From Nymphalis io (lineage: Eukaryota > Arthropoda > Insecta > Lepidoptera > Nymphalidae): DNA of 64,000 nt. The first letter of the stretch is position 1, and every line of letters starts with the position of its first letter. The notes beneath the pieces were generated by a model. It ran no database searches and was not told where the DNA came from. It saw only the letters and a list, made by a program, of their open reading frames with translations. Shown one piece after another: positions 59,555-64,000 of the stretch. The stretch is taken from contig NC_065918.1 in the NCBI RefSeq assembly GCF_905147045.1, forward strand, positions 16,864,001 through 16,928,000. Direction: 5' to 3'. A program made the translations under genes and the position numbers.

Positions 59555-61902
59555 GTAAGTCGACAAATCTCAGCTGACATTTTACTTTAAATAAACCTAA
59601 TATTAAGTTGCATTACGATAAGTCGTTATTTTTTAATGATCAATGTTAACTAATAGTCGAGTTACATTTAATTCGATTTAGCAAACCATTCTGGTAGAAA
59701 CGAAGATACTCCGATCGTAAAGTATTGATAACTGACATTCTGTACGTATATTCGTTAAATATTGTAATTGTTGAAGTTAATATTGCCTATGAATATTAAA
59801 GTTGAGTTTGTTATCAGAAATTATACCAGAGGATAGAAATATAGATTTACGTTTGATTTTCAATTCTCACGTCGTCTGCGATGAATTAAGGTATTGTCAT
59901 TAAATCAATGCGTATTTGAAGATATTCAAGGAATATCCGATAGCTTACGATGCACGATGATAGATTAAGCTCTGAAATGTTTTCAATATCACACTGGAGA
60001 TTAATTATGTCCCACCTCGGTAGTGCAATAAGGCTGTCAAGGGTAAGCCACTCAAACGATTTTGATGAAATTTGATGCAAACTTGAACACGAAGCAAATA
60101 CCTCCCTATTAACACGCGAGCAAAAACCAATCTATATTAATTCTAGAAGATCATGCCTTAAATATGAAAATCAATTTGATATTGTAAAAAAGGACAATAT
60201 TCAAGAACTATTCATACGTACACACAGAGTAATACCAAAAAAAATTGTCATGTAATTAATAAAAAATTATAGTAAATCGTGCATTAATTTGTTGTCTCAT
60301 TGAAACCTGGATAATGTAAACATCAACTATTGCAATTTTAGTTGTCACTACTTTAAATGTGGTCACAATCGTTCGTTATATTCGATTTGTGGTGACACCT
60401 AAGTCTACTCGCAGGACACTCTCGTCCATGACATAACTTCGTTTGTCACAATCGCTTTTGACATTTATAATATTTATTGCAGCTTACGTGTGTACTTGTG
60501 ATAAAAATATAAAATACTTATTTTAAGTACACATTAATTGTTGAATAATTATAAGATAATAATATATAGCTTAAAGTAAAAAATATTTCCAATAAAATTT
60601 TCAAGAGCTATTTTCGCTGCCTTAATTTGAAAGAAATATTTTTTTATCTATTATAATTATATATTTCGGAATAAACGATAAACTTAAACTAACTATAATT
60701 GTAATGGTTTATAATTGTAAAGTTGGATAAATGATCAATTAATAAAACAGGACAAAAGGCACGTAGAAGCGAATAACATATATACAATATTATTTTAATA
60801 ATATCGGGTTTTTTTTCTGAAATGTAATTTTTTTTAGAAACATTGAATCACAATTAGAGTTGAAATTGATTCGATGATATTTGGGTGGATTTTTAAACTC
60901 GAAGTCAGGAGACGTATCGATTAATCTTCGGTTTTCTGGATAACACTGGGAGATGCAGCCCTAGGTGTACCGCTCATCACGCTGATTGGGACCCGTATCT
61001 GTTTTATTTAATTACTGCGGTCCGTGCCCCTTACGTGCGTCCTCTCGACTTGCCATCGCTAAACTATTTCTCACTTATTATATTTTATTGCATTTACTTT
61101 TAACAATTAAGTATTTATATTTATTATCTTGTAATATGCAAGCTATGTCTAAGATTTATTGCAAGCTATGCGTATTATTATATATTTAGTCAGTTTTAAT
61201 CGTGATAGAAATATCAATTGAATTACTCTGACATGAGTACTTGGCTGCAAGCACCGTGTGCTAAGTAAAGATAACGGAAAATGACTCATTCATTGTCAAT
61301 GTCCATGTAAAAGACTTTCAAACGCCACACATCACGTCCCACAATTGATCTTATTATGTTTATAGAAAGGTCTAAATAAATAAGTTAGTAAATTGTAATA
61401 ATAATAATGGAGTAAGTATCTCAAAATTTGCAAAATAAAAACTTTAGTTTTATCGTATTCTTGTTAAATGCCGGCCAGCGATCCTTGTATTATTGCCGTA
61501 ATGATAATAAAAACCCCGAGCCTCGGTCGCGATATCCTAATTGATATACATTTTTTTCAGATATCAGCGCTAATGTTCATACTTTGGACTAAATAATAAA
61601 ATACTTTAAAGCAATAACAAGTTGAATTTATAATTTCACGACAACCTTAATTACCGCTGGTGTGTTAGTACCTAAATTATATTGTGAAGTTAAGACTCTA
61701 TCTCGATGTAGAACTCGATTGTGAAATGTTAGAAAGTGTTACGTGTGCTTATAATAATAAAAGTCTTTAAAGGTAATACGCAGTAAAATTTTTCTTACTG
61801 AATAATTTTTTTCTGTTTTCCAATGCAATGTTGGAAATAGACATTAAAAACAACGTAGACTGCCGGATGTAATCTTCCCAGGGCATAAAAATAATAATAA
61901 TA
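59555..61902. other. Noncoding, AT-rich
   Basis: No repeat family or exon is supported other than the weak acceptor near 61560. Confidence 0.45.
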
Positions 61903-62281
61903 ATGTCCTCCAGACCGATTTCGGCCACAGCGGCCAATTTCAAGAGATCTCTCTTCTCAAGAGAGATTAGCCAACTACGCAGGAGATATTATAGTGCACA
62001 AGTGTGTGCGCAAACACAGGTGCACTCTCTATTCCCTAACTCTCATAATCCGATGGGACGGCAATCCGACACGACCGGAAAGAGTTCAGGCGCAGGACCA
62101 ACGGCTTTACGTGCTTTCCGAGGCACGGGAATGCACACACTTCCAACTTCCACACTCCGGACTGCTACTGAGAATTTTCTGACAGAAAAACCCAATCACA
62201 TTTTATTGAACCGACCTGGAAATTGAACCCAGGGCCTGTGGGTCTGCGGCCTTATATCAAGCCACTAGACCAACGAGGTAT
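61903..62281 (-). mobile_element. tRNA-derived SINE family D, most complete copy
   Basis: On the minus strand: CTCGTTGGTCTAGTGGCTTG (A box), a B box in CCTGGGTTCAATTTCC, CAGTAGCAGTCCGGAGTG, GTGCCTCGGAAAGCACG, CTGCGCCTGAACTC and GAGAGTGCACCTGTG, ending CGGCCGCTG-like sequence near a (TTA)n tail. It is collinear with the copy at 37.7 kb. Confidence 0.8.
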
Positions 62282-62365
62282 TGTGAGTAAATTAATTTTT
62301 GCAAAATTTTTTAATATCACTTTATACAAGAACACTTCCAAGCATTTTCCTATCGTGATTTTACA

Positions 62366-62436
62366 TACAGTAACCTGTTAATGTCCCACTGCTGCGCTAA
62401 GGCCTCCTCTCCCTTTTGAGGAGAAGGTTTGGAGAT
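62366..62436 (-). mobile_element. SINE family B, 3' end fragment
   Basis: AGTAACCTGTTAATGTCCC, ACTGCTGCGCTAAGGCC and CCCTTTTGAGGAGAAGG match the 3' end of the copy at 30.6 kb closely. Confidence 0.75.
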
Positions 62437-62505
62437 TTTACAAGATTAATTTATAATTACAGTTATTATATACGACTAAATACTACGCTTACGGTTCGCC
62501 CAAGC

Positions 62506-62530
62506 GAACCGGCAAGAAATTAAATAGTTA
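62506..62530 (+). repeat. Dispersed repeat shared with 15.7 kb
   Basis: GAACCGGCAAGAAATTAAAT followed by AGTTA; one difference from 15692-15716. A perfect 7-bp stem precedes it. Confidence 0.5.
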
Positions 62531-63728
62531 TTTTTCCAACAATCAAACTACGTTTGTATCTATTGAATAAAAAGAATTAATTTTCTTTCAGTAAGACATT
62601 TTGAAGACAGATGTGATAGGACTACATGTATAGGAAATATATTTATATATACTTTGCCTTTTGTTATATTTTTATTCATATTAATCCACTCCATTTATAA
62701 AGAAAATAATTACAAAAAATACATTAAATCATATTATTTAAGCGCTAGATCACGTGTTTGCTTTAATATGGTGGTGAAAAAAACATCTAATTATTATGTA
62801 ACATTGAAATTAAATTTATTGTTAAATGTAACAACTACTAGCAATCCATAATAAATAAATGTTTCTGTACAATATTAACAAGTAATAATAAAATTCAGTT
62901 AAAGTTAAGTCAAGTTTTTATTTGGCGATAATTTTAAAATTTTAAATTTTGATAATTAATGTACGGTATGTGTCGGTTGGGTTGGAACCTTAAAAAATGT
63001 TTTCTATACTATATTGATAATCTTACGTCTCACTAACTAGCAATGTATTAAAGCGAGAAAGATGATACGAAATTTATATTTTATAGGGTAAATATAAAAG
63101 CTTAAGTCCCACTAGCTGGTACACATGAATGAACACAGCTCGCTTTGTAAAATAAGGTCTAAATGAAACGTAAATGTTTTGCGTTGAACCTGTTCAAAGG
63201 GCCGGTGAGGTTATTTTTGTCTTCTTTATGTAATATAATACACCATTAATAAATTGATGTAAATTCAATCCTTGAATGGTATTTTTTTTATAAAGATTAC
63301 TAGCAATGCCCGTTTTTAAGGGATTACTAAGATTCCTATTTACCCCTCCAATAGCCCAAGAGGTCCTGATCGAAGTTGCGACTTTTACATCAAGCGTAAA
63401 TCATTGCGCCGTTGACACGCCCGTATAAGTTCCCCAACTGGGCTAACGAGAATGTTTCGAGTTAATTCTCCTATGTGACTCCACTATTAGCTGAGCGTCC
63501 CGATTTCGTACGTAGGTAAAAATACAAAATTACCTCTCACTTAAAAGTCGATTTTAGTATTTGCATACGATTGTTTTATTTATTTTAACCTTATTGATAG
63601 TCGGACAGGAAAAAGGGTTTTATAAATATATACATCTAATATTTCCGTTTTTCACAATTTCAAACGTCACCGAGTCTTATAAATTAGATGATAGTTGACG
63701 TTATATAAGGAGCTATATAGGATTCGAC

Positions 63729-63836
63729 TCTATGCTAATATTAAAAAGCGAAAGTTTTTTAGTTAGCTTAGTATTATATAACCATTTACTGATTTTAGAT
63801 TTATATTATCCGTGCGAAGTCGGGCCGGGCAGCTAG
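63729..63836 (+). mobile_element. Possible mini-Helitron (about 108 bp)
   Basis: The 5' end TCTATGCTAATATTAAAAAG and the 3' end GTGCGAAGTCGGGCCGGG with CAGCTAG both resemble termini of non-autonomous lepidopteran Helitrons. The terminal hairpin is degraded and the flanking A/T is not ideal. Confidence 0.35.
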
Positions 63837-64000
63837 CTTACTTGTTTTCAATGAATTTTTGCTTATTGTTCATATTAATGTATAGACACAGTAAGCTAAA
63901 ATATTTACATAATTTTCATATACCTAAATAATCGTGCCAAGAGCAATTGCTTAGATGTTATTTAAGTCATTTTTATAGGAAAAAAATTCGGACATCCTTT

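Larger units (their letters stand above)
62282..64000. other. Noncoding, repeat scraps
   Basis: It contains a family B SINE end (62366-62436), the dispersed repeat of 15.7 kb (62506-62530) with an adjoining GGTTCGC/GCGAACC stem, and a mini-Helitron-like element (63729-63836). No gene is seen. Confidence 0.5.

Noticed and set aside
61903..62226. Plus-strand open frame of 107 codons, with a related frame at 37652-37885
   Set aside because: Both are translations of family D SINE copies; their similarity to each other reflects the repeat, not a protein family.
1..64000. CRISPR arrays, operons, rRNA, prokaryotic elements
   Set aside because: No regularly spaced repeats, ribosome-binding sites or rRNA sequence were seen; introns and SINEs show this is animal nuclear DNA.

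Overview
The window looks like butterfly or moth (Lepidoptera) nuclear DNA. It is AT-rich, its one gene has introns and is clearly insect-like, and it is littered with short tRNA-derived SINEs, R1-clade LINE fragments and Helitron-type ends of the kinds common in Lepidoptera. A nymphalid butterfly would fit the most abundant SINE, but that is a guess.

Gene: one complete protein-coding gene is visible, on the minus strand, the epidermal growth factor receptor (Egfr). I reconstruct it as five coding exons, complement(join(3992..4834, 5289..7116, 7983..8115, 8400..9800, 17717..17861)). All junctions are GT-AG and phase-consistent, giving 4350 nt and 1449 residues. The protein runs signal peptide, L1, CR1 (with dimerisation arm), L2, a long cysteine-rich CR2 typical of insects, one membrane helix, tyrosine kinase, and a tail with Drk/Grb2- and Shc-type tyrosine sites ending in -ETTV. 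The GC-rich first coding exon (signal peptide) lies about 7.9 kb upstream of exon 2 and is preceded by a possible 36-codon uORF and a near-perfect E2F-type site.

Layout: 1-3.5 kb is 3' flank with an internally deleted R1-clade LINE framed by a 15-bp target duplication; 4.0-17.9 kb is Egfr, with intron 1 holding a tRNA-SINE, a GT-rich microsatellite and other repeat remnants; 18-64 kb has no gene I can support. That 46 kb holds at least four SINE families, one of them with a SINE nested in another SINE, a second R1-clade LINE fragment, Helitron-like ends, several perfect or near-perfect inverted repeats, islands of GC-rich sequence, a pair of CACGTG E-boxes and a cluster of three CTCF-like motifs. 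It may be upstream regulatory DNA of Egfr. A short signal-peptide-like exon on the plus strand at 59.5 kb is the only other coding candidate, and it is weak.

I found no CRISPR array, rRNA, genuine tRNA gene or novel multi-gene system. The most interesting items are the Egfr tail, its 5' control region, the snap-back palindromes and the SINE-derived hairpin.
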